The notes beneath the pieces are model-generated. The model was not told where the DNA came from, did no database searches, and saw only the letters and a list, made by a program, of their open reading frames with translations. Positions 1-5,976 of a stretch of DNA of 10,779 nt are shown piece after piece (within the stretch, counting starts at the first letter, position 1; every line of letters starts with the position of its first letter). The stretch is from the NCBI GenBank assembly GCA_041164825.1, contig JBEAOO010000300.1:1-10779 (forward strand), given 5' to 3'. The position numbers and the translations under genes are program-made. Source of the DNA: JBEAOO01 sp041164825. GTDB lineage: Bacteria > Pseudomonadota > Gammaproteobacteria > Burkholderiales > Burkholderiaceae_C.

Positions 1-1
1 T

Positions 2-697
2 GGCATTTCGATCAAGGGGAATGCAGGTGCTGCGGGTACCAATGGCACCAAGCTCTCAGCCGGCGCCGCTGCGCCCACCGCCTCTGTTCCGGCCAGCCCC
101 GCCGCAGGCGACATGTATATCAAGACTGGCTCCAGCCCGGTGCTGTACACATTCGCCAGTGGCGCCTGGGACACGGGTGTGGCTTTGGGTGGGAGTGCTG
201 CTGCATCTGGTTTGAACGTGGAATTGCGCGTGACAAAAACAGCTGCACAAACATTGGCTGCGACAGATACGACAGTTGCTCAGACAACCTCAGGTGAAGC
301 GGTGGTCTATTCAACCACCAACGATGCGCATGCGGCATTGACTGGCGGAAATACCTGGGACGGGACAACTTTTACCGTAGGGGGCACAGGAGCAGGTTGG
401 TACCAGTTGACCAGTCAATTCATGGTTTGCAACACTACTAGCAATTTTGCCAATCAAAATGTTTCGATGTTGATGGAAATTAACGGTGATGCGGCCTTAA
501 GTATTTATGGGACTACCACTGCAAATCTTGGCAATGTGGCTTTGCCAAAATATTCAATTCGGTCTGTTGCCTCGGGATTGGTTTACTTGTCGGCAGGTGA
601 TGCTGTGCAGATTAAAGCAAAAGGAAACTCTGGGAGCGCCACCTTGGCTATTCGTACGGATGGTAGTTCTTATTTTTCTGTGATCAAACTCAACTAA
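2..697 (+). CDS. Phage-type structural/tail-fibre protein, C-terminal part, C1q-like head
   Basis: The reading frame is open from the left edge, so the N-terminus lies outside the window; 231 residues are visible. Residues 1-40 are rich in Gly, Ala and Pro (GISIKGNAGAAGTNGTK) and resemble the degenerate collagen-like stalk of phage fibres. Next comes a GDMYIKTGSSPVLYTF segment ending in WDTGVAL, a linker type common in prophage tail proteins. The last ~150 residues look like a C1q/TNF-type jelly-roll: a GWYQLTSQF strand, the turn YLSAGDAVQIKAKG, and the closing SYFSVIKLN at the very C-terminus. Such heads trimerise and bind receptors or surfaces. GC content falls within the gene: the jelly-roll half is AT-richer than the first 200 bases and than all genes to the right. 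A small frameshifted gene starts 10 nt after the stop. It could instead be a bacterial collagen/C1q surface protein. The fold call is fairly secure; the phage origin is inferred. Confidence 0.7.
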   Translation, partial: GISIKGNAGAAGTNGTKLSAGAAAPTASVPASPAAGDMYIKTGSSPVLYTFASGAWDTGVALGGSAAASGLNVELRVTKTAAQTLAATDTTVAQTTSGEAVVYSTTNDAHAALTGGNTWDGTTFTVGGTGAGWYQLTSQFMVCNTTSNFANQNVSMLMEINGDAALSIYGTTTANLGNVALPKYSIRSVASGLVYLSAGDAVQIKAKGNSGSATLAIRTDGSSYFSVIKLN

Positions 698-707
698 AGG
701 TGGCGCC

Positions 708-966
708 ATGCGAGTAGAGATGGAATGGAATTGAATTTATTCCTGCGGTGGCAAATTACGAGAGATTTACTTTTGGAGAGGGAGGGTATTTAACTAATCG
801 GATGCGAATTCGCGCCAAGTTTTTTCTGGGACAAGATGAATTTTATAAGAATCCGCATATTGATATGGGAGGGGGTTCAGTCAAGGTTGAAGAGTTCGGC
901 TTGGTTCAATTGGTTGTTGGTTCAAATAGATCTGCTCTTGTGAATTTCGCTGATCAAATAGGGTGA
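708..966 (+). pseudogene. Small hypothetical gene of the phage-like block, apparently frameshifted near its start
   Basis: ATG at 708 follows a good Shine-Dalgarno (AAAGGTGG) 10 nt after the preceding stop, but its frame ends after eight codons (MRVEMEWN, TGA at 732-734). The adjacent frame is open from 718 to the TGA at 964-966 and encodes WNGIEFIPAVANYERFTF and onward, including the stretches FLGQDEFYKNPHIDMGGG and FGLVQLVVGSNRSALVNF. A one-base change in the short repeat ATGGAATGGAATTGAATTT (720-738) would join the two parts into a protein of about 85 residues. If GTG at 748 is the real start, the product is an intact 72-residue protein, but nothing resembling a ribosome binding site precedes it. 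I recognise no family. The composition is AT-rich like its upstream neighbour. It could be a decayed gene, a sequence error, or a +1 frameshift site. Confidence 0.45.
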
Positions 967-984
967 TTGGCCGAGCAAGCTGAG

Positions 985-1008
985 CCCACCCACCCACCCA
1001 CCCACCCA
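985..1008. repeat. CCCA x6 tandem microsatellite; G-quadruplex candidate on minus strand
   Basis: Six perfect consecutive CCCA units lie 18 bases after the TGA of the small phage-block gene. The minus strand reads as six GGG runs separated by single T bases, the densest possible G-quadruplex spacing; the plus strand could form an i-motif. The repeat is also a slippage hotspot, so unit number may vary between strains. Confidence 0.8.
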
Positions 1009-1015
1009 GCTACGT

Positions 1016-1055
1016 CCGCACCTGGTCATCCCTCAGCTCAGGTGATCAGGTGCGG
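1016..1055 (+). other. Strong RNA hairpin, 15-bp stem, 10-nt loop
   Basis: CCGCACCTG (1016-1024) and CAGGTGCGG (1047-1055) are perfect reverse complements. The stem continues inward through 1025-1030 / 1041-1046 if G-U pairs are allowed at 1025/1046 and 1029/1042, giving 15 pairs around the loop CCTCAGCTCA. Both imperfect pairs are G-U only when the plus strand is transcribed; on the minus strand they become C-A mismatches, so the fold favours plus-strand RNA. A second small hairpin follows at 1064-1077. No U-tract follows either one, so a simple intrinsic terminator is unlikely. It could be a Rho-linked end of the phage-block transcript, part of a small RNA, or the kinase leader. Confidence 0.55.
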
Positions 1056-1436
1056 CTTCGGAGCGAGCAAACGCTCGACTGTGGGCAGTGGACTCCTGTG
1101 TCCCCCTGCTGGTCCGGTTGTTCCTGCCGCGCTGATTTGCTCGGTATGTCGGGCGCAATGGGTCATGCGATTCTGAGCTTCTGGTCGCTCTCCGGCCCGC
1201 TTCCCCCGCCTACGTTCTGTTGCACCGTGAGCACGCAATTTGCGGTGTTCAGGTCACGACCCGCCGGGGTTCCACGTGCCGACCACAGGCGCGGGCCTCG
1301 GAGGTGGGATCGGAACCTGTTGGGGACAAAAATTAACAAGTCGTTGTGGGCCAGTGAGTCGGTGGGGAGGCGGGCTTGTGGCCGCCTCGGTGGCGCGGCG
1401 GGAGCGCGCGCCTGGTGCGGCGCGATCGGCGGCGGG

Positions 1437-3605
1437 ATGGACGGCATGGCGGGGCGGGCGAGGTGGCTGCTGGCACCGTGGCCGCTGATGTGCGTGGTGA
1501 TGATGGCGCTGGCGCCACTGCTGCTGGTGCCCCTGCCGGCGGCGGCCGCGCCAAGTGCAAGGGGCGATGAGCTGATCGCACAGCGCATGCTCTTTACCGA
1601 CCCGAGTGCGCGCATGTCGGTGGACGAGGTGGCGGCGCAGCCGGAATCGGCGTTGACGCCGGTGCCCGCGGTGTTTGCGCGGGGCTACAAGGCCGATGCG
1701 CTGTGGCTGCGCATCACGCTGGTGGCGGGCGCGCCGGCCGACACGGTGCTGAAGGTGCAGCCCACGCACTTGAACGATGTGCAGCTGTATGACCGCAGCG
1801 CCTCGGGCCCGGATGCGTCGGCTGCCGATGCGTCGGGCGCAGGCGGCTCGCTGTGGCGCCTGCGGCAGCAGGGCAGCCGCTGGGCGTTTGACGACCGCGA
1901 GCGGCAGGAGCTGGCGTTTGCCTTCAAGCTGCGCCCCCTCACTGAACCCGCTGCCACGGTGGTGTGGCTGCGCGTGGCCTCGCAAAGTGCGTTGAACATT
2001 GGCACGTTTGCCGTGCGCGATGCGCAGGCCGCGGCGGCTGACACGCGGCTGCATTTGCTGTTTGGAGGCTATGCGGGGGTGGTGGCCATGTTGGCGTTGG
2101 CGAGCGCGGTGCAGGCGGTCAAAACGCGCGACAAGCTGTGGATCGCCAGCACGCTGTTTCACCTCGCTTCGTTGTGCTTGGGGGTGATGTACCTGGGCTT
2201 GGGGCACAAGTACTTGTGGCCCGGCGCACCGCTCACGGCCGACTTGTGGACCATGGCGTCGGGCTGCTTGCACCACTTTTTTGGGGTGCTGTTGTTTTGG
2301 CTGATTTACGTGACCTTCAACGCGCCGCGCTGGTACGTCGCGGCCGTGGGGCTGCTGTTGCTCGCGCTGCCGCTGCAGTTGTGGTGGCTGTCGCAAGGGC
2401 AGGTGCGCGAGGCCATGTCGCTGAACGGGCAAATGCTGTTGTGGGGTGCGGTGGTGGCGGTGGTGATGGTGTGGTTCATGCCCATCCAAGACCGCTTGAT
2501 GCTGTGGCTGTTGCGGCTGAACATGGGTGTGACGCTGGGCTACCTGGTGTGGTTCATGGGCTCGCAGTTGGGGGCGTGGCCGGGGGTGAGCTTGCAGCTG
2601 TATCCGGCCCTGCCGGTGAACCTGGCCACGGGGTTGTTGCTGTATCAGTTTTTGATTCGGCGCGATGTGTTGGCTGCCCGGGCCCGCGAGGCGGACACGC
2701 AGCAACTGGCGCTCACGCAAAAAGAGCTGAGCCTGGAAAAGCGCCGTGTGGACCAGAGCAGCCAGTTCATGGCCATGCTGCTGCACGAGCTGAAAACGCC
2801 GCTGGCCAGCATTCGGCTGGCGGCAATGAACTTGCGCAATGTCAGCGTGCCGGGCTTGCCGGTGCTGCCCGTGTTGGCGGCGGTGGGGCCGGCCGCAGCG
2901 CCGGTGCTGCCGCAGGCGTCGCTGCCGGCCCGGGCGCAGCTCACGGCGGGTCTGCACGAGCGCCGCTTGGCGGCCATTGACCACAGCGTGCTCGACATTG
3001 ATGCCGTGCTCGACCGCTGCCGCTTGGCCGATCAAATGGGCCAGGGCAGCTTGCGGCCGCTGCAGGCCACGCGCCTGGAGCTGGGTGGTTTTTTGCGCGA
3101 GCGCATGGCGGCGGCGCGTGCGCCAGAGCGATTGCGGGTGGCGGTGGAGCCTGATTTTTGGGTGCAAGCCGACCCGCTGTTGTTGCGCATCATGGTGGAT
3201 AACCTGATGGAGAACGCCCTGCTCTACAGCCCGCAGGGCAGCGGGGTGCAACTCGCTTGCCGGCGCACGGCCTGGGTGGCTGATGCGGGTGGCAGCGATG
3301 GCCGCGGCCCGGCCAACCCGGGCGCCGTGCGGCTGCCCGAGGCCGCCTTTGAGTTGACGGTGAGCAACGAGGTGGGCAAGGCGGGCGTGCCCGATGCCGG
3401 GCGGCTGTTTGAGCGCTACTACCGCGCACCGGCCGCGCACCACTGCACGGGCTCGGGCCTGGGCCTGTACCTGGTGCGCAGTTTGGCGCGCATGGGCGGT
3501 GGTGAGGTGGGCTATGCCCTCAGCCCCAGGGCCAGCACCAGCACCAGCGACGGTGCGGTGCCACCCGCGCAGCGGGTGGTGATGACGCTGAGCTTGCCAT
3601 GCTGA
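1437..3605 (+). CDS. Sensor histidine kinase with 7TMR-DISM sensory/membrane module
   Basis: The 722-residue product autophosphorylates on His and passes phosphate to the regulator encoded next. Residues 1-40 form a signal peptide (RARWLLAPWP then hydrophobic, ending PAAAAP). Residues ~45-200 fit a periplasmic 7TMR-DISMED2 domain (ADALWLRITL; LNDVQLYDR). Residues ~205-410 contain about seven membrane segments (7TMR-DISM_7TM), followed by a coiled-coil linker. The H-box is FMAMLLHELKTPLASIR with His450. The N-box is NLMENALLYSP with Asn593, the F-box RLFERYYRA, and the G2 box GSGLGLYLV at 672-680. The G1 region (VSNEVGKAGVPDAGRLF) is divergent but placed correctly. A Pro/Ala-rich insert (~470-505) separates the phosphoacceptor helix from its partner helix. 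I chose ATG 1437 because it starts the signal peptide; ATG 1446 is an alternative and neither has a strong ribosome binding site. The 3' end overlaps the regulator by 7 nt (ATGCTGA). The ligand is unknown; 7TMR-DISM kinases often respond to carbohydrates or other small molecules. Confidence 0.9.
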   Translation: MDGMAGRARWLLAPWPLMCVVMMALAPLLLVPLPAAAAPSARGDELIAQRMLFTDPSARMSVDEVAAQPESALTPVPAVFARGYKADALWLRITLVAGAPADTVLKVQPTHLNDVQLYDRSASGPDASAADASGAGGSLWRLRQQGSRWAFDDRERQELAFAFKLRPLTEPAATVVWLRVASQSALNIGTFAVRDAQAAAADTRLHLLFGGYAGVVAMLALASAVQAVKTRDKLWIASTLFHLASLCLGVMYLGLGHKYLWPGAPLTADLWTMASGCLHHFFGVLLFWLIYVTFNAPRWYVAAVGLLLLALPLQLWWLSQGQVREAMSLNGQMLLWGAVVAVVMVWFMPIQDRLMLWLLRLNMGVTLGYLVWFMGSQLGAWPGVSLQLYPALPVNLATGLLLYQFLIRRDVLAARAREADTQQLALTQKELSLEKRRVDQSSQFMAMLLHELKTPLASIRLAAMNLRNVSVPGLPVLPVLAAVGPAAAPVLPQASLPARAQLTAGLHERRLAAIDHSVLDIDAVLDRCRLADQMGQGSLRPLQATRLELGGFLRERMAAARAPERLRVAVEPDFWVQADPLLLRIMVDNLMENALLYSPQGSGVQLACRRTAWVADAGGSDGRGPANPGAVRLPEAAFELTVSNEVGKAGVPDAGRLFERYYRAPAAHHCTGSGLGLYLVRSLARMGGGEVGYALSPRASTSTSDGAVPPAQRVVMTLSLPC

Positions 3606-4363
3606 GCCTGATCGTGGTGGAAGACCACGACACCTTGCGCGAGCAATTGGTGGATCACTTTGTGGGTTTGGGCTGGGCGGTGCAGGCCGTGCCTGATGCG
3701 GCCGGCCTGGCGCAGCTGATGCAGCAAGCCCGCCGGCCCGACGTGGTGTTGCTGGACCTCAATTTGCCCGATGCCGACGGGCTGGCGGTGGCCCAGCAGC
3801 TGCGGCGGGCCGATGCGGCGCTGGGCATTGTGATGCTCACCGCGCGCGGCTCGGCCATGGAGCGCGCACAGGGTTACCAGAGCGGCGCCGACGTGTACCT
3901 CACCAAGCCGGCGAGTGTGGACGAGTTGCAGTCCGTGCTGCTGCGCTTGGCCCGGCGTGTGGAGTCGCTGCGTGTGGCCCCGCTGCCGTGGGTGTTTCAG
4001 TTTGACCGGCGCGGCCAGCAGCTGGGCCGGCCCGGGCGCCCGGTGATGCCGCTGAGCGGCGTTGAGACCTGTTTGTTGGACCTGTTGTCGCGCTCACCGG
4101 GCAGTGCGGTGACCGCGGCGGCCTTGCTGGAGCAGCTGGCCGAGCGGGGGCACGGCGTGTGGCGGCTGGAGGGGCTGCGGGTGGTGATGAGCCGCCTGCG
4201 CCAGAAGGCCAAACGCATTGATCCGCTCGGGGGCGCGTTCATCCGCGCCGATCAGGGCGGGTATCGGCTGCTGGCGCGCTTGCAGTACGCGGGGCTCAGT
4301 GGCGCCGCGCCAGGCCTGCCGCCAGCCGCGAGCGGCGCCGGGGAGTCGGCTCAGGGTTGCTGA
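3599..4363 (+). CDS. OmpR/PhoB-family response regulator
   Basis: This 254-residue cytoplasmic transcription regulator is the cognate partner of the upstream kinase. The receiver domain spans residues 1-120: acidic pair E8/D9, phosphoacceptor D53 in VVLLDLNLPDADG, switch threonine T81 in VMLTARG, and K103-P104 in YLTKPAS. A linker leads to an OmpR-type winged helix at ~150-225 (SGVETCLLDLLSRSPG; recognition helix region EGLRVVMSRLRQKAKR; C-terminal hairpin ADQGGYRLL). Residues 226-254 form a Gly/Ala/Pro-rich tail longer than usual for the family. ATG 3599 overlaps the kinase stop (3603-3605), so translation is probably coupled and no strong separate ribosome binding site is seen. Its stop is 18 bp from the stop of the convergent solute-binding protein gene, whose upstream region is the obvious candidate target (inference). 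Confidence 0.92.
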   Translation: MLSLIVVEDHDTLREQLVDHFVGLGWAVQAVPDAAGLAQLMQQARRPDVVLLDLNLPDADGLAVAQQLRRADAALGIVMLTARGSAMERAQGYQSGADVYLTKPASVDELQSVLLRLARRVESLRVAPLPWVFQFDRRGQQLGRPGRPVMPLSGVETCLLDLLSRSPGSAVTAAALLEQLAERGHGVWRLEGLRVVMSRLRQKAKRIDPLGGAFIRADQGGYRLLARLQYAGLSGAAPGLPPAASGAGESAQGC

Positions 4364-4365
4364 AG

Positions 4366-4381
4366 GCCCAGCGCGTTGGGC
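4366..4381. terminator. Short hairpin between convergent stops, possible weak bidirectional terminator
   Basis: GCCCA (4366-4370) and TGGGC (4377-4381) pair around the loop GCGCGT and fill almost the whole 18-bp gap between the regulator stop and the solute-binding protein stop. The placement fits a shared terminator, but the stem is only 5 bp and no T-tract is present on either side, so termination strength is doubtful. Confidence 0.3.
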
Positions 4382-5689
4382 TCAGCCGCCGGCTGCCGCG
4401 AGCGGCTTGGCCGCGCGGATGCGTTTGTCGATTTGGTGGGCGGCGGCGTCGAGCTCTTGTTGCGGGTCGCCGCCCTTGACGACGCGGCTGACGGCGGCCG
4501 CAAACTCTTGCGAAATGATGGGGTAGTGCGGCGTGGGTGGGCGCACCACGGCCTCGCCGGAGAGCAGTTGATCGGCATAGAGGCGCAGCTCGCCGCCTTC
4601 GTTGTAAAGCGGGCTGAAGGCCATGGCCGCACCGGTGCCGGGCACGGCGCCGTTGATGGCGGTGACGCGCAGCACCTCGGTGCGGCTCATCAGGTGTTCG
4701 AGCAGGCGAGCGGCGGCGGGCTTGTCGCTGCAGGTGGCGGCGATGCCAAAGTTCCACGAACCGGAGCCCACCACGGTCTTGTCGCCAAAGCGGGGCAGGG
4801 GGATCAGCACCAGGTCTTTGCCGAGCGCCTTTTTGTAGTCTTTGTAGACCCAGTGGCCCACCCACGAGAGCGCCGATTGGCCGCTGGTGAAGGCGCTGTC
4901 GTCAGCCGGTTGGGTGTCGACATAGCCTTCGGTGACCCAGCCTTTGAGCGCGCGCAAGGCCTCGACCGACGCCGCGCTGTTGAGCACGCCGCGGGCTTGG
5001 CTCATGTCTTTGCGGCTGACCAAATCGCCGCCAAAGCCTTGCACGATGGGCGAGAAGCCGTAAGTGATCCACTCGCCGAGCCCGTAGTTGAACTTCATGT
5101 CGAGCGGGTGGGGCACGCCGGCGCGTTTGAGGCGGGCGAGCACGTCTTCGAACTCGGCCAGCGTCCAGCCCTGGCCGGCTTTGGTGGGGATGCGGGCGCC
5201 CACCTTGTCGAGCAGCTTGCGGTTGCCCCACAGGGCCAGGCCGGAGTCGTATTGGCCGAGGCTGTAGAGCTTGCCGTTGACCGTGCCTTGGCGCACCAGC
5301 GAGCGCAGCGTGGAGTTGCGGATGCGCATCAGCGGCTCGTACTCATCAAGCGGCTGCAGGTGGCCCGAGGCGGCGTAGGCGGCCACGTTGGGGCCATCAA
5401 ACTCCAACACACAGGGCAGCGTGTGGCTGGCCGCGGCGGCCTCCACCGATTTGCTGTAGTCGGCCTCGGCCATCAGCCGCAGGCTGGCGGTGGTGGTGCG
5501 CAGCATGCGCTGTTCTTGTTGGTTGAAGGCGGCCACCGAGGCCACATAGGCGTCGCGCTCGGGCCCGGGGCCGGCGTGGATCCACATGGTGATGTGGGCC
5601 GCTTGGGCGCTGGCGCTGGGCGCCAAGGCCCAGAGCGCCGCGGCCAGCGCGCCGGCCCGGCCGGTGCTGTGCAGTGCACGCGATGACAT
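4382..5689 (-). CDS. Periplasmic ABC solute-binding protein, family 1 (sugar type)
   Basis: The 435-residue protein is a cluster-B, maltose/multiple-sugar-type extracellular binding protein that captures a solute in the periplasm. An N-terminal signal peptide (GALAAALWALAPSASA, cleavage near residue 28) precedes the first strand HITMWIH. Family-typical elements include FNQQ near residue 56, the domain opening VLEFDGPNVAAYAASGHLQPLDEY at ~94, NGKLYSLGQYDSGLALWGNRKLLDK in the hinge region, GWTLAEFEDVLARLK, and the late WNFGIAATCSDKPAAARLLEHL helix. ATG 5689 is well supported by AGGGGA at 5696-5701 with 6-nt spacing; an in-frame extension to 5902 would bury the signal peptide. No permease or ATPase genes adjoin it; it converges with the two-component pair and may report ligand to that system or feed a transporter encoded elsewhere (inference). 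The substrate cannot be read from sequence. Confidence 0.88.
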   Translation of the reverse strand: MSSRALHSTGRAGALAAALWALAPSASAQAAHITMWIHAGPGPERDAYVASVAAFNQQEQRMLRTTTASLRLMAEADYSKSVEAAAASHTLPCVLEFDGPNVAAYAASGHLQPLDEYEPLMRIRNSTLRSLVRQGTVNGKLYSLGQYDSGLALWGNRKLLDKVGARIPTKAGQGWTLAEFEDVLARLKRAGVPHPLDMKFNYGLGEWITYGFSPIVQGFGGDLVSRKDMSQARGVLNSAASVEALRALKGWVTEGYVDTQPADDSAFTSGQSALSWVGHWVYKDYKKALGKDLVLIPLPRFGDKTVVGSGSWNFGIAATCSDKPAAARLLEHLMSRTEVLRVTAINGAVPGTGAAMAFSPLYNEGGELRLYADQLLSGEAVVRPPTPHYPIISQEFAAAVSRVVKGGDPQQELDAAAHQIDKRIRAAKPLAAAGG

Positions 5690-5695
5690 GTTGTT

Positions 5696-5701
5696 TCCCC
5701 T
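5696..5701 (-). promoter_or_regulatory. Ribosome binding site of the solute-binding protein gene
   Basis: On the minus strand AGGGGA lies 6 nt upstream of ATG at 5689. It settles the start in favour of the codon that opens the signal peptide over upstream in-frame starts. Confidence 0.75.
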
Positions 5702-5786
5702 GTGTTGTGCGGTGCCGCGTTGGGGGTGGCTTGCCCGCCGATGCAGGCGCGGCGGCCCCTTGTGGTGCGCGGAATTGTCAGAGCCA

Positions 5787-5814
5787 GGGGCGGGTTGTGC
5801 GGGGCGGGGTTGTG
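5787..5814. repeat. Tandem ~14-bp G-rich direct repeats
   Basis: GGGGCGGGTTGTG (5787-5799) is repeated as GGGGCGGGGTTGTG (5801-5814), one extra G in the second copy. The pair lies about 100-125 bases upstream of the solute-binding protein start. The spacing of about 14 bp is longer than one helical turn, so joint protein binding on one face is not obvious; replication slippage is an alternative explanation. Confidence 0.5.
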
Positions 5815-5863
5815 TCGAAATGTGGGCGGGCCGAGCGGTTTGGCGAGGCGCTGTTGGGCGCTG

Positions 5864-5909
5864 AGAAGGTGCGAACACATCGGGCGTGTCAGATTTGTTC
5901 ACACCTTCT
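5864..5909. promoter_or_regulatory. Inverted repeat, 14-nt arms, candidate operator
   Basis: AGAAGGTGCGAACA (5864-5877) and TGTTCACACCTTCT (5896-5909) are reverse complements with a single mismatch, separated by 18 nt; arm centres are 32 bp apart, about three helical turns. The site is ~175 bases upstream of the solute-binding protein ATG and ~70 bases past the lipocalin stop. Either arm reads AGAAGGTGYGAACA. As RNA it could fold into a long stem, but no U-tract follows on the minus strand, so I prefer an operator. The adjacent response regulator is one possible binder (inference). Confidence 0.45.
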
Positions 5910-5976
5910 GCGGAGGCAGGCCCGCGCCGCCTGCTGCACGGTGGCGCGCCGTTGACCGAGAAGGCGCTTCACACCC

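Larger units (their letters stand above)
967..1436 (+). other. Long intergenic stretch between phage-like block and sensor kinase
   Basis: These 470 bases contain no reading frame I can assign; the frames that stay open have no family resemblance and unnatural residue composition. Visible structure: six CCCA units (985-1008), a long hairpin (1016-1055), a CGAGC-AAAC-GCTCG tetraloop hairpin (1064-1077), the near-palindrome CGCAATTTGCG (1234-1244), and a short AT-rich patch (1325-1340, ACAAAAATTAACAA). Composition rises from moderate GC to the very high GC of the kinase here, so the boundary of the acquired block probably lies inside. No tRNA, integrase or clear attachment-site duplication can be seen from this window alone, and I see no convincing sigma70 promoter for the kinase. 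Confidence 0.5.
5690..5976 (-). other. Intergenic leader of the solute-binding protein gene
   Basis: These 287 bases separate the lipocalin-like gene from the solute-binding protein gene, both on the minus strand. They contain the inverted repeat at 5864-5909, tandem G-rich repeats at 5787-5814, and two GC-rich stem candidates: CCGCCG (5735-5740) with CGGCGG (5750-5755), and GCAGGC (5916-5921) with GCCTGC (5929-5934). A GAAG-GCG-CTTC mini-hairpin lies at 5960-5970, just past the lipocalin stop. No convincing -35/-10 pair for the binding protein gene could be picked by eye, and no tract of T follows any hairpin. Confidence 0.5.

Noticed and set aside
1285..1325. tRNA remnant (minus strand GGTTCCGATCCCACC resembles a T-arm)
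   Set aside because: The flanking bases do not pair as a T-stem and no acceptor or anticodon arm can be formed.
1050..1436. N-terminal extension of the kinase to an upstream start at 1050
   Set aside because: The added residues (Cys/Trp/Pro-rich) resemble non-coding translation and would bury the signal peptide that begins at 1437.
1254..3443. A very long open frame antisense to the kinase gene (729 codons)
   Set aside because: Its translation is Arg/His/Gln-rich without any domain pattern, as expected opposite high-GC coding; the plus strand carries all kinase motifs in order.
4376..5686. A 436-codon plus-strand frame opposite the solute-binding protein gene
   Set aside because: It has no family pattern, while the minus strand has a signal peptide, a ribosome binding site and binding-protein motifs.
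5864..5909. Intrinsic terminator for the lipocalin-like gene
   Set aside because: The stem is long but no U-tract follows in minus-strand RNA; the sequence after it is CAGCGCCCAAC.
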